DNA of 64,000 bases from positions 167,273 to 231,272 of the forward strand of contig JAGWRO010000041.1 of NCBI GenBank assembly GCA_028876495.1. The letters run 5' to 3'. Numbering within the stretch: the stretch's first letter is position 1; every line of letters begins with the position of its first letter. A program made the position numbers and the translations under genes. The stretch is from Bacteroidota bacterium (GTDB lineage Bacteria; Bacteroidota; Bacteroidia; Chitinophagales; Chitinophagaceae). The notes beneath the pieces were generated by a model. The model saw only the letters and a list, made by a program, of their open reading frames with translations, made no database searches and had not been told where the DNA came from. Below are positions 1 to 9,270 of this stretch, one piece after another.

Positions 1-2
1 CC

Positions 3-1028
3 GGAGCAGATGTTTGGGGAATCAAAGATGCCTTCCATTATGTATTTCAACAAGTAATTACAAATGAGACTGAATTGACAATCAGGATAGATTCATTTCT
101 GAACACCTCTCAAGATTCCAAATGTGGCATAATGTTCCGGCAAAACCTTGATCCGGGTTCACCTAATATATTTTTTTCGCTTACTCCCCAAGGTGTTATT
201 TATTCACATGATAGAACCGCCCAAAATAGCACTTCGCAAAGTGTTGCATCTTATCTTTATCATCCCGCCCCTATTTGGTTACGTATTTATAATAAAGGCA
301 ATAAATACATCACCTCTTATTCTTCTAATGGAACCGATTGGACAGTAAAAGATTCTGTTACATTTGCGATGGGACCAAACGCCTACATAGGTATTGCTTA
401 TACCAGGAATAGCAACACTGGTTTAGATACAGTGCTTGTTGATAATGTTGCTTTAAGAATAAGTGGTGCACTAAGTGTTAACCTGGTTAATTTTACAGGT
501 AAGAACGAGGCCAATAAAAAAACTTTGTTATCCTGGATAACTACGGGTGAAATAAACAGCGATCACTTTGACATACAAAAAAGTGGTTCTAATACAGATT
601 TTAGAACAATAGGAACTGTAAAAGGAAATGGCACAAGTTCAGAAACATTTAATTATTCTTTTACTGATAATTTTCCCGAAGATGGGAATAATTATTATAG
701 GCTAAGAGAGGTGGATATCAATGGAAATATTTCTTATTCGCCTGTGGTACTCGTCAGATTTAATTTTAAAAAAATTGCTATTTATCCTAACCCGGCAAGG
801 AATAAAATTTATATCAGTAACAACGATAATTTCAGTAAGAAAAAAAACCTGAATGTCCAGCTATTGGATTATAGTGGCAAAGTATTGTACAAACAGCAGT
901 TCCAGAGTAACGGAGTGGATATTATTACTTTTAACATCCCTTCAAAAATTATTAACGGAATGTACATACTACTGATAACAAATTCTGCTGGAGAGAAACA
1001 AGGTGCGAAAATTTTTATCAACCGCTAA
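3..1028 (+). CDS. Secreted T9SS cargo protein, 3' part (5' end outside the window)
   Basis: The reading frame is open from base 3 and lines up with the C-terminal third of the next gene. It therefore starts upstream of the window, and the ATG at 75 is internal. The first ~140 residues form a DUF1349/concanavalin-like beta-sandwich (DAFHYVFQQV, KCGIMFRQNLDPGSP, PIWLRIYNKGN). A linker domain follows with the SYSPVVLVRF motif, then a type IX secretion sorting domain (IAIYPNPARNKIYI to the C-terminal KIFINR). The product should be exported by Sec and passed across the outer membrane by the T9SS, then anchored or released. The catalytic or binding part, if any, is not visible. Gene neighbour 1453-4254 is a paralog. 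Confidence 0.85.
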   Translation, partial: GADVWGIKDAFHYVFQQVITNETELTIRIDSFLNTSQDSKCGIMFRQNLDPGSPNIFFSLTPQGVIYSHDRTAQNSTSQSVASYLYHPAPIWLRIYNKGNKYITSYSSNGTDWTVKDSVTFAMGPNAYIGIAYTRNSNTGLDTVLVDNVALRISGALSVNLVNFTGKNEANKKTLLSWITTGEINSDHFDIQKSGSNTDFRTIGTVKGNGTSSETFNYSFTDNFPEDGNNYYRLREVDINGNISYSPVVLVRFNFKKIAIYPNPARNKIYISNNDNFSKKKNLNVQLLDYSGKVLYKQQFQSNGVDIITFNIPSKIINGMYILLITNSAGEKQGAKIFINR

Positions 1029-1452
1029 ACTTTAAATTACCCCAACCCACTTAAATAAGGAAACCCTGTCGATTCAAAAAGTCACACACTAATTCTTCCC
1101 AAAAATGCCAGGCGTCTAATAAATATTTCAGAAGCATTGGTGAAGCATTTCACATTCTATTGGGTTAGGTAAAATCAGTATCTGAAATTGATCAGAAGGA
1201 AACGTCCCTTTATTCTCTTCACCCGGTTTTTTCGTGGCCAAATTGCCTTTTCGTTTTCATTTTTTTATCCCGCTACCTGATTTAAAAATGGGGATAAAAT
1301 GTGCAAATGTGCAAAGGGCCATATATCGTAAAATTGCTAAATTGCAATTAATTATAATCCGCCTTCCTTTTTCTTAGAATCCACCTTCCTGTACTTTAGA
1401 ATCCACATTCCTGTTGCTTATTCGAATAATAGCCATTTTAATTGCTGGTTCT
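1029..1452. other. 424-bp intergenic region without a gene
   Basis: I see no credible ORF or RNA gene here. The only structure is a three-unit 22-bp tandem repeat at its right end (1359-1427), directly before the PQQ-like gene. No clear TAnnTTTG box was found. Confidence 0.6.
1359..1427 (+). repeat. 22-bp imperfect tandem repeat, three units
   Basis: Two 22-base units (1359-1380 and 1381-1402) share CC-GCC/ACC-TTCCT and end in TTAGAAT. A third, longer degenerate unit (1403-1427) begins CCACATTCCTGTTGCTTA and ends CGAAT. The array ends 25 bp before the ATG at 1453, so it lies in the promoter or leader of that gene. Confidence 0.7.
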
Positions 1453-4254
1453 ATGTTTAATAAAATTAACCCCCACGCCATATTTACCTTATTGTTTTTA
1501 CTTTTTATTATTGATTCTTTTGGACAGGTGAGTGTAATCATGAATCATAATGATTTAAAAAGAACAGGCTGGAACAGCAATGAAACTATTTTATCTACTG
1601 ACAATGTTAGCAGTGGCAATTTCGGCAAGATTTTTTCCAGGGATGTGGATGACCAGATATATGCACAGCCACTTGTTTTAAGTCATATTTCAATTGGTGG
1701 CGGGACCCACAATATTGTATTGGTAGCTACTGTAAACAATTCAGTATATGCTTTTGATGCGGATGATGCAAGCCTATCAACCCCTTATTGGAAAGTAAAT
1801 TTGACTTACAATTCGGCAAACTATCGCCCTGTTAAAAATAAAGATTTCCCGAATGCCTGCACTTTTTTACCGCAAGGCTATTCTGATTTTACCGGAAATA
1901 TAGGAATTGTGGGTACTCCCGCTGTTGATCTTTCTACCAATACCATCTATGTTGTAGCAAGAAGTAAATCAAAAACGGCCTCTGTTTTTGTTCAATATTT
2001 ACATGCAATTGACGTAACAACCGGTACTGAAAAACCCGGAAGCCCTGTTTCAATAAATGCTACCTACCCCGGAACTGGAGATGGTAGTAACGGGGGACTG
2101 ATATCCTTTGAACACCAAACACAAAATCAAAGGCCCGGTCTTTTATTATATAACGGTATAGTCTATATATGTTGGTCATCTCATTGCGACTTAAGTCCTT
2201 ATCATGGATGGATAATAGGTTATGACGCCTCTACTTTACAACAAAAATATATTTACAACGACACACCTAATGGAGGATTAGGTGGAATTTGGATGAGTGG
2301 ACAGCCACCAAGTGTTGATGATGATGGGAATTTGTTTATTACTACTGGAAATGGCACTGTTGGCCAAAATAGCGATCCAAATGATAAAACTAACAGAGGC
2401 AATAGCCTGATCAAATTATCACCATCTTTAAAAGTGTTGGATTTCTTTACACCTATGAATTATCATTACCTTAACCAACATGATGAAGATTATGGCTCAG
2501 ATGGTGCCCTTTTAATACCAGGAACTGATTTATCTCTCTCAGGCAGTAAAGAAGGAAAATTATATTTGATTGACAATAATAATATGGGAGGCTTCACTAC
2601 AGATAACTCAAATGTTTTACAAACCTTGCAGCTCGCCAGCACTGAAACGCCTGCTGTTAAAAATGTGCATGGTACTCCCGTTTATTATAAAGATGAATAT
2701 GGAAATGAATATATCTACGGTTGGGCCGAGGAATCTCTTTTGCACCAATACCCATTTAACAGGACAACTATGCTATTTGATACACTGAATATGAAGATAG
2801 GCAATACGGCTCTTCCAGACGGAATGCCTGGGGCAATCCTTTCGGTTTCTTCTAACGGTTCACAGCACGGAACTGGTATTTTATGGGCATCGCATCCGAT
2901 TAATGGCAATGCTAACTGGTACGATGTTCCCGGGGTTTTGCAAGCTTTTGATGCCACAGATGTTACTCATGAACTATGGAACAGTAACTGGAACAGTAAA
3001 CGCGATTCGATTGGAATATTCGCAAAATTCGTTCCTCCTACTATCGCCAATGGCAAAGTTTATATGGCCACTTTTTCGAAAAAATTAAATGTGTATGGGT
3101 TAAATCCTCCACCAGCTTCCCTATGTTCAAACACTTTGCATCAAACATGGCAAAGTGCTGATATTGGGTATGTTGCTTACCCAGGAGACGTTTGTGTAAA
3201 TAATGGAGTTTATACTATTTCTTCTTCCGGTTCTGATATATGGGGAAGAGCAGACGCTTTTCATTATTTATTTCAACAAGTAATAACTGACGAAACAGAA
3301 TTAACCTTAAGAGTAGTTTCCATTAAAAACACTGACCCTAATGCAAAATGTGGTATTATGTTTCGTAAAAATTTAGATCCCGGTTCGCCCTATGTTTTTT
3401 TAAGTTTAGTTCCCTCAAACAAAATTTATCTCCAGCAAAGAACTGCTCAAAGCACAAATTCCTTTAATGTCGAAAGCCCGGTAACAGAAACTGCTCCATA
3501 TTGGTTACGCATTTACAATAAAGGCAATAATTATGTAAGCTATATTTCTCCGGATGGTAATAACTGGACGTCCATAGGTTCTGTAACTTTTTCCCTTGGA
3601 ACAAATCCTTATGTAGGTATGGCTTATACCACACATAATAATTCAGTTCTGGATACAGCAATTGTTGATAATGTTTACTTTAAAGCAAGTGGCGCTCTTG
3701 GTGTCAATTTGATAAATTTTAAAGGGAGAAACCAGGATAATAAAAATGCGTTGCTAAGCTGGACTACAACCGGTGAAATAAATAATGATCGTTTCGAAAT
3801 TCAAAGAAGCGGCCCCAATACAGACTTCAAAACAAAAGGAACTGTTCAAGGAAATGGCACTACTTCTAAAACTCACAATTATTTCTTTACTGATAATTTT
3901 CCTGAAGATGGAAATAATTATTACAGGTTAAGAGAGGTAGATATAAATGGAACTTTTTCTTATTCGCCTGTGGTACTCGTCAGGTTTAATTTCAAAAAAA
4001 TCACCATTTATCCTAATCCTGCACATGACAAAATCTATATTCGTAACAATGATAATTTTAGCAAAGGAAAAATTATTAATGTGCAACTTATGGATTTTAA
4101 TGGCAAGGTATTATTCAAAAAACAATTCCAAACCAATGGTGTAAATATTATCACCTTTAACATCCCGGCAAAAATAATTAACGGAATCTACATACTTATG
4201 GTTACAAATAGCGACGGAGAGAAACAAGGCGATAAATTTTTTATTAACAGGTGA
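1453..4254 (+). CDS. Secreted PQQ-like beta-propeller protein with DUF1349-like and T9SS sorting domains
   Basis: I chose the ATG at 1453 over the TTG at 1414 because it starts directly before a clean signal peptide (MFNKINPHAIFTLLFLLFII..FGQ); the TTG lies in a tandem repeat. The mature protein (~933 aa precursor) begins with a PQQ-like repeat beta-propeller (NHNDLKRTGWN, DDQIYAQPLV, VYAFDADD) over about 550 residues. A DUF1349/concanavalin-like domain follows (SGSDIWGRADAFHYLFQQV), then a linker and a type IX secretion sorting domain (ITIYPNPAHDKIYI..FFINR). The substrate is unknown; such propellers often bind carbohydrate or act as dehydrogenase scaffolds, and I do not see PQQ ligands I can vouch for. 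The last ~340 residues are a close paralog of the preceding gene. Confidence 0.85.
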   Translation: MFNKINPHAIFTLLFLLFIIDSFGQVSVIMNHNDLKRTGWNSNETILSTDNVSSGNFGKIFSRDVDDQIYAQPLVLSHISIGGGTHNIVLVATVNNSVYAFDADDASLSTPYWKVNLTYNSANYRPVKNKDFPNACTFLPQGYSDFTGNIGIVGTPAVDLSTNTIYVVARSKSKTASVFVQYLHAIDVTTGTEKPGSPVSINATYPGTGDGSNGGLISFEHQTQNQRPGLLLYNGIVYICWSSHCDLSPYHGWIIGYDASTLQQKYIYNDTPNGGLGGIWMSGQPPSVDDDGNLFITTGNGTVGQNSDPNDKTNRGNSLIKLSPSLKVLDFFTPMNYHYLNQHDEDYGSDGALLIPGTDLSLSGSKEGKLYLIDNNNMGGFTTDNSNVLQTLQLASTETPAVKNVHGTPVYYKDEYGNEYIYGWAEESLLHQYPFNRTTMLFDTLNMKIGNTALPDGMPGAILSVSSNGSQHGTGILWASHPINGNANWYDVPGVLQAFDATDVTHELWNSNWNSKRDSIGIFAKFVPPTIANGKVYMATFSKKLNVYGLNPPPASLCSNTLHQTWQSADIGYVAYPGDVCVNNGVYTISSSGSDIWGRADAFHYLFQQVITDETELTLRVVSIKNTDPNAKCGIMFRKNLDPGSPYVFLSLVPSNKIYLQQRTAQSTNSFNVESPVTETAPYWLRIYNKGNNYVSYISPDGNNWTSIGSVTFSLGTNPYVGMAYTTHNNSVLDTAIVDNVYFKASGALGVNLINFKGRNQDNKNALLSWTTTGEINNDRFEIQRSGPNTDFKTKGTVQGNGTTSKTHNYFFTDNFPEDGNNYYRLREVDINGTFSYSPVVLVRFNFKKITIYPNPAHDKIYIRNNDNFSKGKIINVQLMDFNGKVLFKKQFQTNGVNIITFNIPAKIINGIYILMVTNSDGEKQGDKFFINR

Positions 4255-4256
4255 AT

Positions 4257-5030
4257 CTATAAGTTGGTCGGATCCTGGTTAAAAATTAAGCCCATCAATT
4301 CAAAAAGTTCAGGATGATTTTCTTTAAATAATTCAGGAAGATTAAAAAAATATTCAGAAGTAACAGCAAAAAATTCTGCTTTGTTGGTTGCTCCATAATG
4401 GCTGATATCTGAGTTTTCCTGCAAGATCATCCCTATGTTTTTATTCATCTGCTCAATCCATTTTGAGTTATATTTTCGGTTGAGTAACACTTCCGGCAAT
4501 CCATCCACTTCGCCATCTTCTTTATCCAGTAAATGAACAAATTCATGAATTCCTGTATTTGCCCTTGATTCTTTATTCATAAATCCACCGCGCAAAGCAG
4601 GTTTTGATAAGATCATCACTCTTTGCATCGGACCGTTTCCAATCATTCCCAACGTGTTTTTTTCATAACCTGAAGCAAGAAATTCCTCGCGGTTAAACGA
4701 AGCAGGATAAAGTAGTACATTTCTCAGGTTATTGTATTTCCATTTTTTAAAACCAAAAATTGGTATCACAGCAGCACTGGCCACTAACAATCTATCAATA
4801 TCTTCAACAGTTGTATCAATACCATCAATACGTACATAACTTAAAAAATCTTTTATTTTTTCTTCGAACTTTTCTTTATTTTTTTCATCAAGCTTGTGGT
4901 AATAAGAAACATTTTTAGTCAATATCTCACGGAAATTTTCAGGAAGAAAAACTTTTTTTTTCGGTCGTTTATAAAAGACAAAAAACACGATCAGCAAAAT
5001 CAAGGCAATTAAAACGATTATGGGAGCCAT
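4257..5030 (-). CDS. MtfA-like zinc peptidase (M90 family) with N-terminal membrane anchor
   Basis: The ATG at 5030 is preferred over an upstream TTG at 5069. The protein (257 aa) begins with a transmembrane segment (MAPIIVLIALILLIVFFVF) and continues as an MtfA-like domain. Its HExxH zinc motif (HEFVHLLD) is at residues 162-166, and a downstream glutamate motif is NKAEFFAVTSEYFF. In enterobacteria MtfA is a cytosolic peptidase linked to glucose-transport control through Mlc. That pathway is absent in Bacteroidota, so the role here is open. The gene is convergent with the PQQ-like gene, with only 2 bp between the stops. Family assignment is firm; substrate unknown. Confidence 0.85.
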   Translation of the reverse strand: MAPIIVLIALILLIVFFVFYKRPKKKVFLPENFREILTKNVSYYHKLDEKNKEKFEEKIKDFLSYVRIDGIDTTVEDIDRLLVASAAVIPIFGFKKWKYNNLRNVLLYPASFNREEFLASGYEKNTLGMIGNGPMQRVMILSKPALRGGFMNKESRANTGIHEFVHLLDKEDGEVDGLPEVLLNRKYNSKWIEQMNKNIGMILQENSDISHYGATNKAEFFAVTSEYFFNLPELFKENHPELFELMGLIFNQDPTNL

Positions 5031-5093
5031 GTCTATAATATCTGAAACGAAAGTAGTGCAAACCTGCAAACTTTGTTAGAGATACAAACTCGG

Positions 5094-5130
5094 GAAAATA
5101 AAATTTAAGCTTATTTATGTGTTTACTGTA
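5094..5130 (+). repeat. R36 dispersed repeat, copy 1
   Basis: A-rich left arm (AAAATAAAATTT) and core TTATTTATGTGTTTACTG. It lies in the divergent spacer between the MtfA-like gene and mmsA, one of only two copies not in a 3' flank. Confidence 0.75.
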
Positions 5131-5310
5131 ATCGTAATTATTCCTGCTAATCATTATTATTTATAAAAATTGGTAGTGAATTATACTGTTATATTTTAAA
5201 AAAAAATCAATGATTTTTTTTAAATCAGAATTCCTGTAATTTCTTTATTTACTCCAAAATTTGTTTAACTTGAATGAGATTTTTTGGCAAAAGACTAAAC
5301 AGAAACTTTT

Positions 5311-6768
5311 ATGAAATATGATATCGAAAAAAATTTTGTAAATGGTAAAAAAGTTGATTCATCTTCTCAAAAATTTCTTGATGTAATTTCTCCTGTTGAC
5401 GGAACCTGTTTATCTAAAGTTTGTCTTTCTAATACCAAGGACCTTGATGAAGCTGTCCAAGCGGCTTCAAAAACTTTTCTTTCATGGAGCAAAACTCCCA
5501 TAAAAGAAAGAGTACAGGTTTTTTATAAATACAAAACATTGCTTGAAAGAGATATTGATTTTCTTGCTGAATTATGTACCGAAGAAAATGGAAAAACGTT
5601 AAGCGAATCAAGAGCAGAAGTGGAAAAAAGTATTGAACTAACTGAATTTGCGTGCTCTTTGCCACAGTTGGTTGCGGGCGAAGTGCTAGAAGTGAGCCGT
5701 GGCGTAGAGTGCAAGGTAGAACATGTTCCATTAGGTGTGGTAGCTTCAATTGTTCCATTTAATTTTCCCAACATGGTTCCCAACTGGACCATTCCAAATG
5801 CAATTGCCTTGGGGAATTGCATGATCTTTAAACCGTCAGAAAAAGTTCCTTTAAGCGCAGGAAGGCTTGCGTTGTTATTAAAAGAAGCCGGTTTGCCTGA
5901 CGGCGTTTTAAATATTGTAAACGGCGATTCTGAAATCGTTGAAGCAATTTGTAAGCATCCAAAAATTAAGGCTGTTTCTTTTGTAGGCTCGACAAAAATT
6001 GCGAAGATAGTTTATCAAAAAGCAACGCATCATTACAAAAGATGTTTGGCTTTAGGCGGCGCAAAAAATCACCTGATCGTTTTGCCGGATGCTATTCCTT
6101 CGATGACCGCACAGAATGTAGCAGCAAGTATGAGTGGTTGTTCGGGACAGCGTTGCATGGCAGCAAGCGCGATGGTTGGCGTTGGAAATGTAGATAACAT
6201 AATTAATAAGATAGTTGAAGAAGCCAAAAAAATTATTCCGGGAAAAAACCTGGGAGCCGTAATCAATAAAGCTTCAAAGGAACGAATAGAAAAATACATA
6301 ACCGAGGCTGAAGAGCAGGGAGCAAAAATTTTATTGGACGGAAGAAAAGCTAAAGTAGAAGGAAAAGAAAATGGAACTTATGTTGGGCCTACAGTGATTG
6401 ATCATGTTAAGCCTGAAATGGCTGTAGCCAGGGAAGAAATTTTCGGCCCTGTGATCAGCATTATGCGAACCAACACAGTAGACGAAGCCTTGGAAATTGA
6501 AAATGCAAATCCGTATGGAAATGCAGCAAGCGTGTTTACACAAAATGGGGGCATGGCGCGTCACATTATTGAAAGAGCAAGCGCCGGGATGATTGGGGTA
6601 AATGTAGGAGTTCCCGTTCCGCGCGAACCTTTTTCATTCGGAGGTTGGAACGAAAGTAAATTTGGTGTGGGTGATATCACCGGAAAAAGTTCAATAGAAT
6701 TTTGGACACAACTAAAAAAATCGACGGTTAAGTGGAACGCGGAAGCCGGTGTCAATTGGATGAGCTGA
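5311..6768 (+). CDS. mmsA: CoA-acylating methylmalonate-semialdehyde dehydrogenase
   Basis: This 485-aa member of the aldehyde dehydrogenase superfamily oxidises (methyl)malonate semialdehyde to propionyl-CoA or acetyl-CoA, with CO2 release and NADH formation. The diagnostic feature is LGGAKNH (around residue 250) in place of the ELGGK motif of hydrolytic aldehyde dehydrogenases; the general-base glutamate is missing, as expected for the CoA-dependent subfamily. The catalytic cysteine is C282 in GCSGQRCMAAS. Full length. It is followed 40 bp downstream by a class III aminotransferase, which points to beta-alanine (or a related omega-amino acid) as the source of the semialdehyde. It could also serve valine or inositol catabolism, but no genes for those routes are nearby. 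Confidence 0.93.
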   Translation: MKYDIEKNFVNGKKVDSSSQKFLDVISPVDGTCLSKVCLSNTKDLDEAVQAASKTFLSWSKTPIKERVQVFYKYKTLLERDIDFLAELCTEENGKTLSESRAEVEKSIELTEFACSLPQLVAGEVLEVSRGVECKVEHVPLGVVASIVPFNFPNMVPNWTIPNAIALGNCMIFKPSEKVPLSAGRLALLLKEAGLPDGVLNIVNGDSEIVEAICKHPKIKAVSFVGSTKIAKIVYQKATHHYKRCLALGGAKNHLIVLPDAIPSMTAQNVAASMSGCSGQRCMAASAMVGVGNVDNIINKIVEEAKKIIPGKNLGAVINKASKERIEKYITEAEEQGAKILLDGRKAKVEGKENGTYVGPTVIDHVKPEMAVAREEIFGPVISIMRTNTVDEALEIENANPYGNAASVFTQNGGMARHIIERASAGMIGVNVGVPVPREPFSFGGWNESKFGVGDITGKSSIEFWTQLKKSTVKWNAEAGVNWMS

Positions 6769-6770
6769 AG

Positions 6771-6804
6771 AAATTAAAAATTAAAAATGTATAATTAAAA
6801 ATAA
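6771..6804. repeat. Short AT-rich direct repeat between mmsA and the aminotransferase
   Basis: The unit AATTAAAAAT recurs three times, the last after a short interruption (ATGTAT). It is low-complexity and fills almost the whole intercistronic gap. Confidence 0.5.
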
Positions 6805-6808
6805 GACC

Positions 6809-8158
6809 ATGCCTGAAACATCAATAAAATCTGAAAGCCAGGAAATCATTGAAGAAAATCTTGATTACACCTTATTTTCATGGAGCAAACAAAAGGGAAT
6901 CAATCCTATCGCAGTTGAGAGTGCAGAAGGAGTTTACCTGTATGATTACGATGGCAAAAAATACCTGGATTTTTCTTCCGGGTTAATGAATGTGAATATC
7001 GGCCATGGTAATCAGCGTATAACCATGGCTGTTACAAGGCAAATGGAAGAGGTAAGTTATGTTACTCCATCTAGTGTGACAAAGGTTCGGGGCCAACTAG
7101 GAAAAAAGTTAGCGGAAATTTGCCCGGGAGATTTAAACAAAGCCTTCTTTACTTTAAGTGGTGCCGATTCTATTGAAAATGCTATAAAACTCGCAAGACT
7201 GCATACCGGAAGGCATAAAATCTTATCAAGATATAAATCTTATCATGGTTCTTCAAATGCAGCAATGACGGCAAGTGGCGATCCAAGAAAACTGCCGGTT
7301 GATTCTCAACAGGCAACCAATTTTGTTCATTTTGATCTTCCGTATTTATATAGATGGGAATATGGAGAAGAAAATTTATTGAAAGAAAGCGTTTCTCAAT
7401 TAGAACGCATCATTGCTTATGAAGGACCGAATAATATTGCAGCTATTTTGCTGGAAGGAGAATCGGGCTCATCCGGGTGCATGAAATATCCAAAGGGATA
7501 TTTAAAAAAAGTAAGAGAAATATCTACTCGCACAGGAATTCTTTTAATAATGGATGAAGTAATGAGTGGATTTGGCCGCACCGGAAAATGGTTTGGATTT
7601 CAAAATCATGATATCATTCCTGATATGATTGCCATGGCCAAAGGCCTTACCAGCGGGTATTTACCATTTGGATGTTTAATGGTTTCTGAAAAAATTGCTT
7701 CTAAGTTTGATGATGTAATGTTGCCGCTTGGCCTTACTTATTCTGCACATCCGGTTTGTTGTGCAGCAGCGCTCGAAAATTTGCAGATCTACGAAGATGA
7801 AAATTTAATCGAAAATGCGGCAGAAATGGGAAAGTACCTGGATGGACAAATAGAAATTCTAAAACAGAAGCATCCATCAATAGGTGACTGGCGTAATACA
7901 GGTTTGCTTGGCTGTCTTGAACTGGTAAAAGACCGGGAAAGTAAAGAACCGATGGCTCCGTTCAATGCAAAACCTGATGAAATGATAATAATGAACAAAG
8001 TAGCTGCAAAAATTAAAGAATTGGGTATGTACACTTTTGTAAGATGGAACTACATTTTTATTGCTCCCCCGCTTTGCATTACCAAAGAACAAATTGATGA
8101 AGGGTTAGCGATCATTAGCGAAGCAATAAATATCGCAGATGAAGCAATAAGCAAATAA
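6809..8158 (+). CDS. Class III PLP aminotransferase, probably an omega-amino acid:pyruvate transaminase
   Basis: Full-length (449 aa) fold-type I aminotransferase. The PLP lysine is K278 in MAKGLTSGYLPFG, and the cofactor aspartate is in LIMDEVMSGFGRTG. The pattern YKSYHGSSNAAMTASGDPR resembles beta-alanine/taurine:pyruvate transaminases rather than ornithine or GABA enzymes. With mmsA directly upstream, the simplest reading is beta-alanine + pyruvate to malonate semialdehyde + alanine, then acetyl-CoA. The YeiH-type exporter that follows on the other strand keeps taurine as an alternative, although no xsc gene (sulfoacetaldehyde acetyltransferase) is present. The stop codon lies inside repeat copy R36-2. 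Family sure, substrate inferred. Confidence 0.85.
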   Translation: MPETSIKSESQEIIEENLDYTLFSWSKQKGINPIAVESAEGVYLYDYDGKKYLDFSSGLMNVNIGHGNQRITMAVTRQMEEVSYVTPSSVTKVRGQLGKKLAEICPGDLNKAFFTLSGADSIENAIKLARLHTGRHKILSRYKSYHGSSNAAMTASGDPRKLPVDSQQATNFVHFDLPYLYRWEYGEENLLKESVSQLERIIAYEGPNNIAAILLEGESGSSGCMKYPKGYLKKVREISTRTGILLIMDEVMSGFGRTGKWFGFQNHDIIPDMIAMAKGLTSGYLPFGCLMVSEKIASKFDDVMLPLGLTYSAHPVCCAAALENLQIYEDENLIENAAEMGKYLDGQIEILKQKHPSIGDWRNTGLLGCLELVKDRESKEPMAPFNAKPDEMIIMNKVAAKIKELGMYTFVRWNYIFIAPPLCITKEQIDEGLAIISEAINIADEAISK

Positions 8159-8187
8159 AAATTTCGATTATTTATTAGTTTACTGCA
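8152..8187 (+). repeat. R36 dispersed repeat, copy 2
   Basis: Left arm AAATAAAAATTT and core TTATTTATTAGTTTACTG. The left arm contains the TAA stop (8156-8158) of the aminotransferase. Convergent spacer. Confidence 0.85.
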
Positions 8188-8209
8188 AGGATTTTATTCA
8201 TTTAAAATT

Positions 8210-9196
8210 TTACCCCACGTGAATATTCATTACCGCCCACAACGCAACAACTGAAATAACAATCCATAAAATAATTCCCTGCAGCAACGGTTTTATTCCT
8301 ACAGATTTTAAAACTGCTGAAGATAAACCCGCACCAATTAAAAACAAGGTAACTGTCAAACCCGTTTTAGCCAAATTAACGATCCATCCTGATAAGCGAT
8401 GTACAATAGGAAAATAAGTATTGATAGCCATTGCCAATACAAATAACCCGATGAAATAAGGTATTTTGATTTTCTGTTTTCCCGTTTTAAAAAATACGGT
8501 GGTTAAAAGTGCGACAGGAATGATCCACAATGCCCGCGCAAGTTTTACAGTAGTTGCAACCTGCAACGCTTCTGCTCCATATTTGTTCGCAGCCCCAACA
8601 ACAGAACTTGTATCATGAATGGCAATTGCGCTCCATAAACCAAATTGCATTTGCGATAAATGTAATTGATGCCCGATAAAAGGAAACAAAAACAAAGCAA
8701 TCGAATTAAGGATAAAAATCGTTCCCAAAGCAACTGATATTTGCTTTTCTTCTGCTTTTATCAGCGGGCTGATTGCTGCAATAGCGCTTCCTCCGCATAT
8801 TGCCGTTCCGGATGAAATAAGATGAGAAGTCTTCTTTTCTATTTTTAAAAGCCTGCCAAGCAATAAACCCAATGCAAGTGTTCCTGTAATAGAAGCCACA
8901 GTAAATAAAAGCCCTTCCCTGCCGGCATGAACAGCGCTTGTTATATTCATTCCAAATCCTAATCCAACAACTGAAATTTTTAGTAAAAAAGAAGTTGCTT
9001 TATGATTCAAATGCAAAAAAGGATGTCCGATAAACTGAGCTATAGCAAAGCCAATCAGCAATGCAACAGGTGGTGTAACAAAAGAGGTAAGACAAAATAT
9101 CAGGGCAATTACAAAAACTATTTCCCTGGTAGTAACACTTTTATCTAATAAATTTTTAAGCTTCTGCTGAGCAGGAATAACAGTACTTTTTTCCAT
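8210..9196 (-). CDS. YeiH/UPF0324 family putative sulfur-oxyanion exporter
   Basis: I place the start at the ATG at 9196 (MEKSTVIPAQQKL); an upstream GTG at 9232 would add 12 residues. The 328-aa protein has about ten hydrophobic segments and family motifs SSGTAICGGSAIAA and AIHDTSSVVGAANKYG. It belongs to the conserved hypothetical 698/YeiH family, annotated as putative sulfate exporters (TauZ in taurine clusters). The gene follows a CysL/YeiE-type LysR regulator by 74 bp on the same strand, the same pairing as yeiE-yeiH in enterobacteria. Exported ion not demonstrated; sulfite or sulfate is an inference. Confidence 0.85.
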   Translation of the reverse strand: MEKSTVIPAQQKLKNLLDKSVTTREIVFVIALIFCLTSFVTPPVALLIGFAIAQFIGHPFLHLNHKATSFLLKISVVGLGFGMNITSAVHAGREGLLFTVASITGTLALGLLLGRLLKIEKKTSHLISSGTAICGGSAIAAISPLIKAEEKQISVALGTIFILNSIALFLFPFIGHQLHLSQMQFGLWSAIAIHDTSSVVGAANKYGAEALQVATTVKLARALWIIPVALLTTVFFKTGKQKIKIPYFIGLFVLAMAINTYFPIVHRLSGWIVNLAKTGLTVTLFLIGAGLSSAVLKSVGIKPLLQGIILWIVISVVALWAVMNIHVG

Positions 9197-9270
9197 AATG
9201 GGCTGAATTTTTACAATGCAAAATTCACTCACCCCGTGCTGGAAAAGAAATTGTTATTAGTGATATGCGA

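Noticed and set aside
1414..1452. Longer N terminus of the PQQ-like protein from the TTG at 1414
   Set aside because: The added residues are encoded in the 22-bp repeat and the ATG at 1453 starts a clean signal peptide.
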